Positions 16,335-23,408 of a stretch of DNA of 39,942 nt are shown piece after piece. Position 1 is the stretch's first letter. Every line of letters starts with the position of its first letter. Source of the DNA: DASRAU01 sp035638075 (GTDB taxonomy: Bacteria; Acidobacteriota; Polarisedimenticolia; Gp22-AA2); the NCBI GenBank assembly GCA_035638075.1, contig DASRAU010000022.1:1-39942 (forward strand). Reading direction: 5' to 3'. Below the pieces are notes generated by a model. That model was not told where the DNA came from. It did no database searches and saw only the letters and a list, made by a program, of their open reading frames with translations. The translations under genes and the position numbers were made by a program.

Positions 16335-17134
16335 AGGAGCCTCAGGTCGTGCCAGATGCCCATGGAGCAGAGGCGGATGTAGGCATCGGTGAAGCCGACC
16401 CAGAAGAGGCTCATCCAGGCGAACAGCATGTGCCGCGGGTTGAGCGCGTTCGTGCACTGCCAGGCCTTGTACCGGATGGGTGATTTCGACGGGCAGTCGA
16501 GACAACCGCCGACCAGGTGGCGCAGGCTGTGGCAGGAGAAGGTGTAACCGCCGAGCAGGATGACGTTCACCACCAGGATCAACGACCCGACGCCGATGCC
16601 GAAATGCGTCCCGCCGCCCCCTTCCTCCGCGAACCAGAACCCCTTCCACGCGTCCCAGGCGAGGATCACGATGAACAGGGCCGCCAGGTAGAAGAAGTAG
16701 CGATGGATGTTCTGCAGGATCAGCGGGAAGGATCGCTCCCCCCAGTAGGACTGGCGCGGCTCGCCGACGGCGCACGAGGGCGGGTCGGCCCAGAACGCCT
16801 TGTAGTAGGCGCCGCGGTAGTAGTAGCAAGTGAAGCGGAAGCCCCCCGGCGCCCAGAGGATCAGGAGGGCCGGAGAGAACGGCAGCCAGGCCGGCCAGAA
16901 GGCGGGCATCGTCCCGAACCACGCGTGCTGCGACTCGCCGAACAGGAGCGGCGAGTACATCGGCGACAGATACGGCCCGAACTCGTAGTGGGCGTTCTGG
17001 AAGGCGGCCCAGGTGCTGTAGACGAGAAAGGCGCCGAGCCCGAGAAACGTCGCGACCGGCTGCAGCCACCAGAGGTCGCGCCGCAACGTCCCGCCGAAGC
17101 CGCGGCGCGTCAGTGTGGCGCTGAGGTCTGCCAA
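16331..17134 (-). CDS. sdhC: Succinate dehydrogenase membrane anchor (Sdh1-type cytochrome b subunit)
   Basis: A 267-residue membrane protein with about five helices. RRDLWWLQPVATFLGLG, the helix ending AAFQNAHYE, YLSPMYSPLL and WAPGGFRFTCYYYRGAYY are hallmarks of the single-subunit anchor of Mycobacterium Sdh1. Histidines in QNIHRYFF and CHSLRHLVGG are possible heme b ligands. The open frame extends upstream to 17263, but that part is Arg-rich and improbable. A TTG at 17134 lies about ten bases after GGGAGGG and about 24 bases after the expected transcript start from a TATATT box, so it was preferred; this start is the least certain point. It heads the operon. Confidence 0.85.
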   Translation of the reverse strand: MADLSATLTRRGFGGTLRRDLWWLQPVATFLGLGAFLVYSTWAAFQNAHYEFGPYLSPMYSPLLFGESQHAWFGTMPAFWPAWLPFSPALLILWAPGGFRFTCYYYRGAYYKAFWADPPSCAVGEPRQSYWGERSFPLILQNIHRYFFYLAALFIVILAWDAWKGFWFAEEGGGGTHFGIGVGSLILVVNVILLGGYTFSCHSLRHLVGGCLDCPSKSPIRYKAWQCTNALNPRHMLFAWMSLFWVGFTDAYIRLCSMGIWHDLRLL

Positions 17135-17165
17135 GGAACCGCTCCCTCCCCTGTTCCGGCCGCGA

Positions 17166-17171
17166 AATATA
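17166..17171 (-). promoter_or_regulatory. Candidate -10 box of sdhCAB
   Basis: TATATT on the minus strand, within the only AT-rich stretch between the YjbR-like gene and sdhC. It would place the transcript start about 24 bases before the TTG at 17134. No good -35 element is visible. Confidence 0.35.
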
Positions 17172-17228
17172 TCCGAAAAGGGCCGCGGCGCGATCCCGGG
17201 CCCGCCTCGCCGCCCGGCCCCTGAGCGG

Positions 17229-17726
17229 TCAGCGGCGCCGGCGCTTCTCGCGCTGCGCCGCACCGGCCTCGGCGGCCGATTCGTGGGCCGCGCGGATGCG
17301 GGCGCCGACCTCCGGATCGCTCAAGCCGCGGTCGAGCCGGACGCCGATCCAGCCCGACGGGCCGACGTACGGCGGGATGAAGTAGCTGTCTGGGTCGCTC
17401 GCCACGAAGGCCTCCTGCGCCCCCGCCGCCGCATGGCACCAGATCGCCACCCGTCCGTCGCCGTGGTGGTTGTCCATGAACATGACGAAGAGCCGGCCGT
17501 TCACCCGGAACGTCGGCGATCCCCAGGCCACCTTCTCGGTCGTGTCCGGAAGCTCCAGGCACGCGCGGCGCACCTGCGCCAGGGCCGCTTGCGCGACGGC
17601 TCCGCCGCGCACGGGAGTTTCGTTGCGGGCGGCCCGCTTCGGCGGGCGCTTCGTCCGTTCTTTTCGCGAACGAGGACCCTTCGCGGCCGTCGTTCTCCGG
17701 GTTGAAGTTCTTCTTCGCGCCGGCAC
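17229..17726 (-). CDS. MmcQ/YjbR family protein
   Basis: A protein of up to 165 residues. From residue 45 on it matches the YjbR/MmcQ (DUF419) family: VRRACLELPDTTEKVAWGSP, FRVNGRLFVMF, then SYFIPPYVGPSGWIGVRLD. These small proteins have a double-wing CyaY-like fold and are often labelled DNA-binding, but their function is not established. The first 40 residues are Lys/Arg/Thr-rich and low-complexity; a GTG inside this region could be the true start, so the N-terminus is uncertain. It follows the patatin gene by 12 bases on the same strand and is probably co-transcribed with it. Confidence 0.75.
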   Translation of the reverse strand: MPARRRTSTRRTTAAKGPRSRKERTKRPPKRAARNETPVRGGAVAQAALAQVRRACLELPDTTEKVAWGSPTFRVNGRLFVMFMDNHHGDGRVAIWCHAAAGAQEAFVASDPDSYFIPPYVGPSGWIGVRLDRGLSDPEVGARIRAAHESAAEAGAAQREKRRRR

Positions 17727-17738
17727 GGAGGGATCTTC

Positions 17739-18743
17739 TCACGGCAGCAGGCGCAGGGGGCCTTTCCTGATCCGGGCCTCCGCGGCCACCGCATCCTTTT
17801 GATCGCGGCCCAGCGTGGCCGGGGCGAACAGGAAGCGCTCGCGCAGGTCGTCGCCGCGGGTGCGCGCCTCCTGCGCGCCCGGCTCGCGCAGCGTCAGCGC
17901 CGAGCGGTAGTCGTCCAGCCGGTAGTTGCGCTCGAGCGGGATGTTGATGCGCTCGTACTGGCCCGGCGTGAGCAGGCGGCGGGCGATCTCGTGCGCGCCG
18001 CGCGCCTGGGCGCCGAGGATGTGCTCGTACAGGGCGCTGCGCCACTGCCAGAGCCCCATGCGCACGGCGTGGCTCTGGGGGATACGCTCGGCCCGCTCGC
18101 CGGCGCCGATCGACAGCACGCGGATGCGGTCGAGCGGCTGGGCGAAGACGTGCACCGCCTCGGTCAGCCCGACGAGGACCGGATTGTTGGCGTACAGCCC
18201 GCCGTCCACGTGGCTGTCCCCTTCGAGCACCTGCATCGCCGGGAAATACAGCGGCGCCGCCGCGCTGGCCAGTGCGATGCGCCACGCCGGCTGATCCCCC
18301 CACCAGTGCAGGTGCGCGGCGTGCTCATCCTTCCAGATGCGCGGGTAGGCGTTGGTCAGCTCGTACGACGGGATGCAGACGGGGACGCGGGAGTCGTTGA
18401 TCGTCCGGTCGCCGAAAATCTCCCGCACCGCCCGCTCCAGGTGCCGGCTGCCGTAGCGCGGCCGCAGGATCCACCCGAGCAGGCGCGGATGCCGGAAGAT
18501 GCGCGCGCCGCGCTCGACGTACAGGTCGAGAACGGTCCTGGCGGGGATGCCGAGCGCCACCGCCAGCCCGATGATGGCGCCGGTCGAGGTGCCGACGATG
18601 AGGTCGAAGAAATCCCCCGCGCGCCGTCCGGCCATCTCTTCGAGCGTGGCCAGGAACGACGCCGTGAAGATGCCCCGGATGCCGCCCCCGTCGAGGGACA
18701 GGATCCGGAAGACCGGTTCGCGGGTCTCCGTCTTCGGAAGCAT
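17739..18743 (-). CDS. Patatin-like phospholipase
   Basis: A 334-residue acyl hydrolase of the patatin family with the Ser-Asp dyad intact. The oxyanion loop DGGGIRG is at 18-24, the nucleophile elbow GTSTG at 51-55 (Ser53) and the catalytic DGG at 180-182. No signal peptide is seen, so it probably acts in the cytoplasm on membrane lipids. The C-terminal 130 residues resemble those of CapV-like and other bacterial patatins (LDDYRSALTLREPG). No nucleotidyltransferase gene of an anti-phage system lies nearby, so a general lipase is the safer call. It is divergent from the cupin gene; the intervening 200 bases hold two short inverted repeats. Confidence 0.87.
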   Translation of the reverse strand: MLPKTETREPVFRILSLDGGGIRGIFTASFLATLEEMAGRRAGDFFDLIVGTSTGAIIGLAVALGIPARTVLDLYVERGARIFRHPRLLGWILRPRYGSRHLERAVREIFGDRTINDSRVPVCIPSYELTNAYPRIWKDEHAAHLHWWGDQPAWRIALASAAAPLYFPAMQVLEGDSHVDGGLYANNPVLVGLTEAVHVFAQPLDRIRVLSIGAGERAERIPQSHAVRMGLWQWRSALYEHILGAQARGAHEIARRLLTPGQYERINIPLERNYRLDDYRSALTLREPGAQEARTRGDDLRERFLFAPATLGRDQKDAVAAEARIRKGPLRLLP

Positions 18744-18835
18744 GTTGCGCCTGCTTCGAGAGCCATTGTGCGGATGCCTTGCGAGGGAAACCGTGGGAGG
18801 CGGCCACGAGTCCTGGCGGGCCTCCCGCTCTCCGG

Positions 18836-18877
18836 GATCAGATTGAACTGATCTCTTCCCGCCGACAATGTCGGGAA
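18836..18877. promoter_or_regulatory. Two adjacent short inverted repeats between divergent genes
   Basis: GATCAG-6-CTGATC (18836-18853) and TTCCCG-10-CGGGAA (18856-18877) lie in the gap between the patatin and cupin genes. They could be operators; nothing in the window identifies a cognate regulator. Confidence 0.3.
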
Positions 18878-18946
18878 TTTGACGCCTTCCATGGTGCGTC
18901 TGAGAATGTGGGGAGTCATCAGACGTCCAGGGCCGAGGAGGAATCG

Positions 18947-19318
18947 ATGATCGACGTCACCGTGAAGCGCTTCGAAGAGCTCGACAGCTACCAGGGGCAG
19001 GGCGTTCCCAAGGGGCAGTTCGCCTATGCGGGGCGCGGGCTCGGGGTCACCGCCTGGGGAATGAACCTGCTCAACCTTCCCGCTTCATGGCCCGGGTATC
19101 CGGCCCACGACCATGCGAAGGACGGACAGGAGGAGGTCTACATCGTCCTCGAAGGGACCGCGACCCTCGAGGCTGGCGGGAAGGCATGGGCGCTCGAGCG
19201 CGGGACGCTGGCCCGCGTCGGGGCGCAACAGAAACGGAAGATCCTCCCCGGTCCGCACGGGGTGACCATCCTCGCGATCGGCGGGACGCCCGGCAAGCCC
19301 TACGAGCCGCGCCGCTGA
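18947..19318 (+). CDS. Small cupin-domain protein
   Basis: A 123-residue single-domain cupin. The first cupin motif is PAHDHAKDGQEEVYIVLEG (two His and a Glu as metal ligands) and the second begins near GTLARVGAQQKRKILPG, though the usual His of motif 2 is not in its normal place. The ATG at 18947 has GAGGAGGAA four bases upstream, which decides the start over a longer frame from 18779. Such proteins bind a metal or small ligand and often have no assigned function. It lies 213 bases before the FHA-GGDEF gene on the same strand. Confidence 0.8.
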   Translation: MIDVTVKRFEELDSYQGQGVPKGQFAYAGRGLGVTAWGMNLLNLPASWPGYPAHDHAKDGQEEVYIVLEGTATLEAGGKAWALERGTLARVGAQQKRKILPGPHGVTILAIGGTPGKPYEPRR

Positions 19319-19426
19319 CCTGAAAACCCGACAGCCACCGCGCGTTCGCCGGCGAACACTCGGGCTGTCCCGCCAGCCGCCTGAACTCCCCACAATCTCG
19401 CGCGCACCTTGGACGTTGCGGGGGAG

Positions 19427-19499
19427 GGGATCGATCCCTAGATTGACGCTGGATTGGGCCGCGTCCCGCCCGACGGCGATCACAGGATCGTGATCGCCG
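19427..19499 (+). promoter_or_regulatory. Palindrome and 10-base hairpin in front of the FHA-GGDEF gene
   Basis: A perfect 12-base palindrome GGGATCGATCCC lies at 19427-19438. A perfect inverted repeat CGGCGATCAC / GTGATCGCCG with a six-base loop lies at 19474-19499, 32 bases before the ATG. A TAGATT -10-like hexamer is at 19439-19444. These could be an operator and a structured leader. Confidence 0.45.
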
Positions 19500-19531
19500 C
19501 GCGCGCGTCGCGTTCCCTTCATGGCGGAGCG

Positions 19532-20446
19532 ATGCCGCAGAGCTTTTTCGACAAGACCCTCATCACCGAGCGCCCGGAGGAGGACACCCAGCGCTGGAAG
19601 AAGCACCACGCCTGCCTCGTGGTGATGCAGGGAGCGGAGATCGGCCGCGACTTCCGCCTGCGCCGCGGCTCGATGACCATCGGCCGCGGCCTCGACGTGG
19701 ACATCCGCATCCCGGACGATCTCGCCTCGCGGCGGCACGCGCGCGTCGACTTCAACTGGGATCCGTTCAAGGAGACCGCTTCGTTCGTGCTGGTCGATCT
19801 CGACAGCACCAACCACACCTTCGTCAACTCGCGCCAGGTCGATCGCACCGACCTGCAGGACGGCGACAAGATCCAGATCGGCGACACGGTGCTGAAGTTC
19901 GTGGTGCTCGACGAGATCGAGGTGAAGTTCCACGCCGAGGTGCGCAACCGCATCACCTTCGACCAGCTCACGGGCCTCCTCACCAAGGAGTCGCTCTACC
20001 TGGCGCTGGAGATGGAGCTGAAGCGCTGTCACCGCTACACGGTGCCGCTCGGCGTCCTGATGATGGACGTCGATCACTTCAAGCAGGTGAACGACACCCA
20101 CGGCCACCTGATGGGGAGCCACGTGCTGAGCGAGGTCGGTCGGCTCATCTCCCGGTCGATCCGCGGCGCCGACGTGGCGGCGCGCTACGGCGGCGAGGAG
20201 TTCATCGCCTACCTGCCGGAGGCGGACGGCGCCGGCGCGGTCCAGGTGGCGGAGCGCATCCGCATGGCCATCGAATCGAACGAGTTCACGCTCGACGGGA
20301 AGACGGCGCGCGCGACCATCAGCGTCGGCATCGGCCTTTTCCCGGCGCACGGCGGCGAGCTGAAGGCGCTCGTGGCCCGGGCCGACCAGGCGCTCTACCG
20401 CGCCAAGGAAGACGGCCGCAACCGCGTCTGCCTCGACGTCAACTAG
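19532..20446 (+). CDS. FHA-GGDEF diguanylate cyclase
   Basis: A 304-residue cytosolic signalling protein. Residues 30-125 form an FHA domain, with GSMTIGRGLDVDI (45-57), ASRRHARV and DLDSTNHTFVN, the usual phosphothreonine-binding loops. Residues 145-304 form a GGDEF domain with GGEEF at 220-224, so cyclase activity is expected, and the inhibitory I-site RGAD at 211-214, five residues before it. It should make cyclic di-GMP in response to a phosphorylated partner, suggesting Ser/Thr kinase control. ATG at 19532 has GGCGGAG close upstream. It is convergent with the LeuA-like gene, overlapping it by eight bases. Confidence 0.9.
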   Translation: MPQSFFDKTLITERPEEDTQRWKKHHACLVVMQGAEIGRDFRLRRGSMTIGRGLDVDIRIPDDLASRRHARVDFNWDPFKETASFVLVDLDSTNHTFVNSRQVDRTDLQDGDKIQIGDTVLKFVVLDEIEVKFHAEVRNRITFDQLTGLLTKESLYLALEMELKRCHRYTVPLGVLMMDVDHFKQVNDTHGHLMGSHVLSEVGRLISRSIRGADVAARYGGEEFIAYLPEADGAGAVQVAERIRMAIESNEFTLDGKTARATISVGIGLFPAHGGELKALVARADQALYRAKEDGRNRVCLDVN

Positions 20447-21677
20447 CGCGGTTGACGAGGGTGAGGATCTCCTGCTCCTGCAGGACGCGGTCGCTCTTCT
20501 TGGCGGCTTCGTAGACGCGGGTCACGGTCGCGTCGTCGGACGGGTAGCCGTGGGCCTCGAGCCAGAAGACGACGTTCGATTTCCCCGACATCGGACCGAT
20601 GACGATGCTCTGCTGCCGGCCGACCTCCGTCGCCGGCACGCCCGAATAGACGCGATCCGCCAGCCAGGTGTCATTGCGCTTCAGCGCCTTGATGACCGCC
20701 GCGGCGTGCACGCCGGTGCCGGTCTCGAATGCGTCGTGGCCGACCACCGGGTAGTTGTGCGGGATCGGTAGCCCGACTCCTTCCGACACCAGCCGGCAGT
20801 ATTCCGGCAGCGCCGACAGGTCCTGGTCGCTCCAGCCGAGGAGGCGCAGGTTGACCAGCATCAGCTCCATCGGGGCGTTGCCCGCCCGCTCGCCGATGCC
20901 GAGGCCGCAGCCGTGCACGCGCGTCGCGCCGGCCCGCACCGCGGCCAGGACGTTCGGGATGTCGAGGCCGCGATCGCGGTGGCCGTGCCAGTCGATGCCG
21001 GCGGCGGGGCTGCCGTGCTCCTCGGCGATGCCCTTCACGAACGCCACCACCGCGGCGGCTCCCGCGGGCGTGGCGTGGCCGACCGTGTCGGTGACGCACA
21101 GACGCTTCGCCCCGCACTCCAGCGCTCTGGTATAAAGCCTGCGGAGCGTCTCGGGGTTGGCGCGGCTGGTGTCCTCGGTCACGTACATGACCGGCAGCCC
21201 CTGACGCACGGCGAAGGTGACCGCCTCTCCGGTCCGCTCGAGGAGGGTCTCCAGGGTCCAATCCTCGGCATACTGGCGGATGGCCGAGGACCCGATGAAG
21301 AGGCAGGCTTCGATCGGAATCCCCACGGAGGATGAGATGCTGACGATCGGCTCGATGTCGCGGATGAGGGTGCGGGCGGCGCAGTTGGGACGGATCTTCA
21401 GACGGCTGTCGGCGATCTCGCGGCACAGCGCGGTGACGTCGGCCACGGCGCGCGGCCCCGCACCCGGGAGCCCCACGTCGGCGGTGTCGATCCCGAGCCG
21501 GTCCATGGCGCGCAGGATTGCCCGCTTGGTCTCGATCGGTGGATCGACGACGCTCGGGCCCTGCAGCCCGTCACGCAGCGTCTCGTCGTCGAGCATCACC
21601 CGGAACGGCGGGCGCCAGCCGTCGCCGTCGCGGTTCCAGTCGTGGATGAGGGCGTCCTTGTCGTTGTTCTGCGGCAT
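20439..21677 (-). CDS. 2-isopropylmalate/homocitrate synthase family protein without regulatory domain
   Basis: A 412-residue HMGL-like TIM-barrel enzyme joining acetyl-CoA to a 2-oxoacid. The start motif DDETLRDGLQG (Arg35, Asp36, Gln39), the metal-binding HGHRD (His231, His233) and GLGIGERAGNAP (258-269) are intact. The protein ends after the linker subdomains, about 100 residues short of full LeuA, so the allosteric leucine-binding domain is missing; this resembles LeuA2 and homocitrate synthases. No other leucine or lysine genes are near. The ATG at 21677 has no Shine-Dalgarno sequence but a TATCAT box exactly seven bases upstream, predicting a leaderless mRNA. Its start codon overlaps that of the divergent barrel gene. 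Confidence 0.85.
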   Translation of the reverse strand: MPQNNDKDALIHDWNRDGDGWRPPFRVMLDDETLRDGLQGPSVVDPPIETKRAILRAMDRLGIDTADVGLPGAGPRAVADVTALCREIADSRLKIRPNCAARTLIRDIEPIVSISSSVGIPIEACLFIGSSAIRQYAEDWTLETLLERTGEAVTFAVRQGLPVMYVTEDTSRANPETLRRLYTRALECGAKRLCVTDTVGHATPAGAAAVVAFVKGIAEEHGSPAAGIDWHGHRDRGLDIPNVLAAVRAGATRVHGCGLGIGERAGNAPMELMLVNLRLLGWSDQDLSALPEYCRLVSEGVGLPIPHNYPVVGHDAFETGTGVHAAAVIKALKRNDTWLADRVYSGVPATEVGRQQSIVIGPMSGKSNVVFWLEAHGYPSDDATVTRVYEAAKKSDRVLQEQEILTLVNRAS

Positions 21678-22494
21678 GAAACGGATGATACAACGTGTCG
21701 TCTCTCCCGCCGCGGCGCTGCGCGGCGTGGCGGTGGGCGCCGTCTTCGCGGTGCTCCTGTTCGGCGCGCCGCGGCCGGCGTTCGCGCTCGCCGACTGGTT
21801 CGGGATCGAGCTGTCGGCCCTCCAGAACCATCCCGACGGGACGGCGGCCATCGAAGACAACAACGTGCCCGGCACGACCTTCGACGTCCGGGACACCCTC
21901 GGCGTCACCGACGACGACACCTCGACCCAGGCGCGCGCCTGGTTCCGCTGGGGCAAGCGCAACCGCCTGTTCTTCGACTACTTCGACGCGAACCACGAGG
22001 GGAACGCCGGTCTGTCGCAGCCGCTGGTCTTCCACGGCACCACCTTCAACGCCGGGGAAGAGGTGGACACGAAGATGCAGATGGAGCTGATCCAGGCGCG
22101 CTACCGCTACCACTTCATCAACCTCAAGGTCTTCGAGTTCGGACTCGGGTTCGGCGTGAACCAGGCGTCGCTGACGATGGACCTGACCGGCACGACGACG
22201 GCGACCGAGTCGCTCGACGAGAAGGTTCCCTTTCCGAGCGTGGCCGGGGGGCTGGTGATCAAGCCGCTGCCGGGGCTGCACATCCGCGCCGAAGCCGACT
22301 GGTTCTCCGGCAGCGAGGGTGGGGACAAGGCGGACTTCCTCGATTACCGGGCGCAGATCGAGTGGTACTTCTTCCACTTCTTCGGCCTCTTCGGCGGCTA
22401 CCGCAACGTGCACTTCGACGTCACGACCGAGGACTTCGGCCAGGCCGACCTGACCTATGCCGGACCGTACGCCGGCCTGGGCGTGAAGTTCTGA
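21676..22494 (+). CDS. Outer-membrane beta-barrel protein, unknown function
   Basis: A 272-residue protein with a signal peptide (basic start, hydrophobic stretch VAVGAVFAVLLFG, cleavage near AFA). About 230 residues of amphipathic strands follow, ending in Phe (GLGVKF), as expected for an outer-membrane barrel. Strands such as FEFGLGFGVNQASLTMDL and HIRAEADWFSGSEGG suggest an eight- to ten-strand barrel. The start is uncertain: ATG at 21676 overlaps the start codon of the divergent LeuA-like gene, ATG at 21685 lies inside that gene's -10 box, and a GTG at 21727 would still leave a signal sequence. None has a clear ribosome binding site. Confidence 0.7.
   Translation: MKRMIQRVVSPAAALRGVAVGAVFAVLLFGAPRPAFALADWFGIELSALQNHPDGTAAIEDNNVPGTTFDVRDTLGVTDDDTSTQARAWFRWGKRNRLFFDYFDANHEGNAGLSQPLVFHGTTFNAGEEVDTKMQMELIQARYRYHFINLKVFEFGLGFGVNQASLTMDLTGTTTATESLDEKVPFPSVAGGLVIKPLPGLHIRAEADWFSGSEGGDKADFLDYRAQIEWYFFHFFGLFGGYRNVHFDVTTEDFGQADLTYAGPYAGLGVKF
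21685..21690 (-). promoter_or_regulatory. -10 box for a leaderless transcript of the LeuA-like gene
   Basis: TATCAT on the minus strand, seven bases (CCGTTTC) before the ATG at 21677. The same arrangement, TATCAT-CCGCGTC-ATG, precedes homoserine dehydrogenase at 39097. Confidence 0.5.
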
Positions 22495-23222
22495 AGCGGC
22501 GCGTCCTGTTCCTCGCCGCGGGGGAAGCCGCCTCGCGGGCGGCGGTGGACTGGGTCGTCGAGCACCAGGCCGACTGCGAGGTCATCGTGGCGCCGCGCGC
22601 CCTGCCGGGCCGCCCGATGGGCCGCCTCGATCACCCGCCCTTCTGCGCCGCGTTTCCCGGCGACGCCGCGCTCGCGGAGGAGACGGTGGCGCACCTGCCG
22701 GCCCCGGCCACACCCGGGCACCTCGAGCCGCGTGCGGCGCGGCAGGCGGCGGTGCTGGCGATCCTGGCGCGCGCGCCGCTCCTGGTCTCGGGCCAGGAGG
22801 CCTTCCGCGATCTCATTCCGCTGTCCTCCTGGTCGATGAACGTGCCGTCGCCGCCGGCCGACATGCAGCTCGTGCGGACGCTGACCACGGCGGGGGATGC
22901 GGTCGCGATCTCGCCTCCGCCCGCCGCAGACCTGCTCGATCGCCTGCTCGAAGGGAACGAGGAGAAGGACCAGCGCCTCGCCCTGGTGAACGAGAAGCGG
23001 CGCCTCAATCTGGTGCGCGAGCGCCGGCGCGAAGCGCGCAACCTCGGTCCGGATCTCTTCCGCCGCATCGCGCCCCGAAGCGCCGGGCTGCGCGGCTTCG
23101 CGGTGTCGCTCGATCTCCTCCCGGCCTTTGCCGCCTCCGCCGGGGCGCGAGAGTGGCTCGCGGGAGTGCCGCGCGACCGCGCCGCGGCGCTCCTCGGCGG
23201 CGCACCCGCCATCTTCATCTAG
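22491..23222 (+). CDS. Conserved-looking protein of unknown function with no standard start codon
   Basis: A frame of about 243 residues directly after the barrel gene, overlapping its stop. It does not match a family I recognise. It begins KRRVLFLAAGEAASRAAVDW, looks like an alpha/beta protein, and has a charged helix near residues 145-180 (EEKDQRLALVNEKRRLNLV). The composition is that of a coding frame and there is no competing frame. No ATG, GTG or TTG lies at the natural N-terminus: only CTG at 22491 (CTGA overlap with the barrel stop), then GTG at 22545 and ATG at 22617. A rare CTG start with translational coupling is the simplest reading; a frameshift is an alternative. No signal peptide. 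Confidence 0.5.
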   Translation: MKRRVLFLAAGEAASRAAVDWVVEHQADCEVIVAPRALPGRPMGRLDHPPFCAAFPGDAALAEETVAHLPAPATPGHLEPRAARQAAVLAILARAPLLVSGQEAFRDLIPLSSWSMNVPSPPADMQLVRTLTTAGDAVAISPPPAADLLDRLLEGNEEKDQRLALVNEKRRLNLVRERRREARNLGPDLFRRIAPRSAGLRGFAVSLDLLPAFAASAGAREWLAGVPRDRAAALLGGAPAIFI

Positions 23223-23276
23223 GAGGCCAGCCCCGGCCAGGTGTGTCCCGGTGATCGGGGCGGCCGGAAGACAACG

Positions 23277-23310
23277 CGGCCCGGCGCCCCACGATTGGAG
23301 CGCCGGGCCG
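23277..23310. terminator. Strong hairpin between convergent genes
   Basis: Perfect 11-base arms CGGCCCGGCGC (23277-23287) and reverse complement (23300-23310) with a 12-base loop. It sits between the unknown plus-strand gene and the convergent PDZ gene and has no T tract on either side; a bidirectional terminator or transcript-end stabiliser is likely. Confidence 0.55.
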
Positions 23311-23408
23311 GACGTGCCTGGGCGGGATCAGCGTATCAGGCACGCACTTCCTGGCCGGACGGGAGGAGGAGGAACAGGTCCGCGCTGGTCGGACCCGCTC
23401 CGGTCCGG

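Noticed and set aside
19319..19531. Cyclic di-GMP riboswitch in front of the GGDEF gene
   Set aside because: The structure is a simple 10-base hairpin plus palindrome; the conserved bases of the known cyclic di-GMP riboswitch classes were not seen.
17739..20446. Patatin near a nucleotide cyclase as a CBASS-like anti-phage system
   Set aside because: The cyclase is a GGDEF protein with an FHA domain, not a CD-NTase; the genes are on opposite strands with a cupin between; no Cap2/Cap3 or sensor genes are present.
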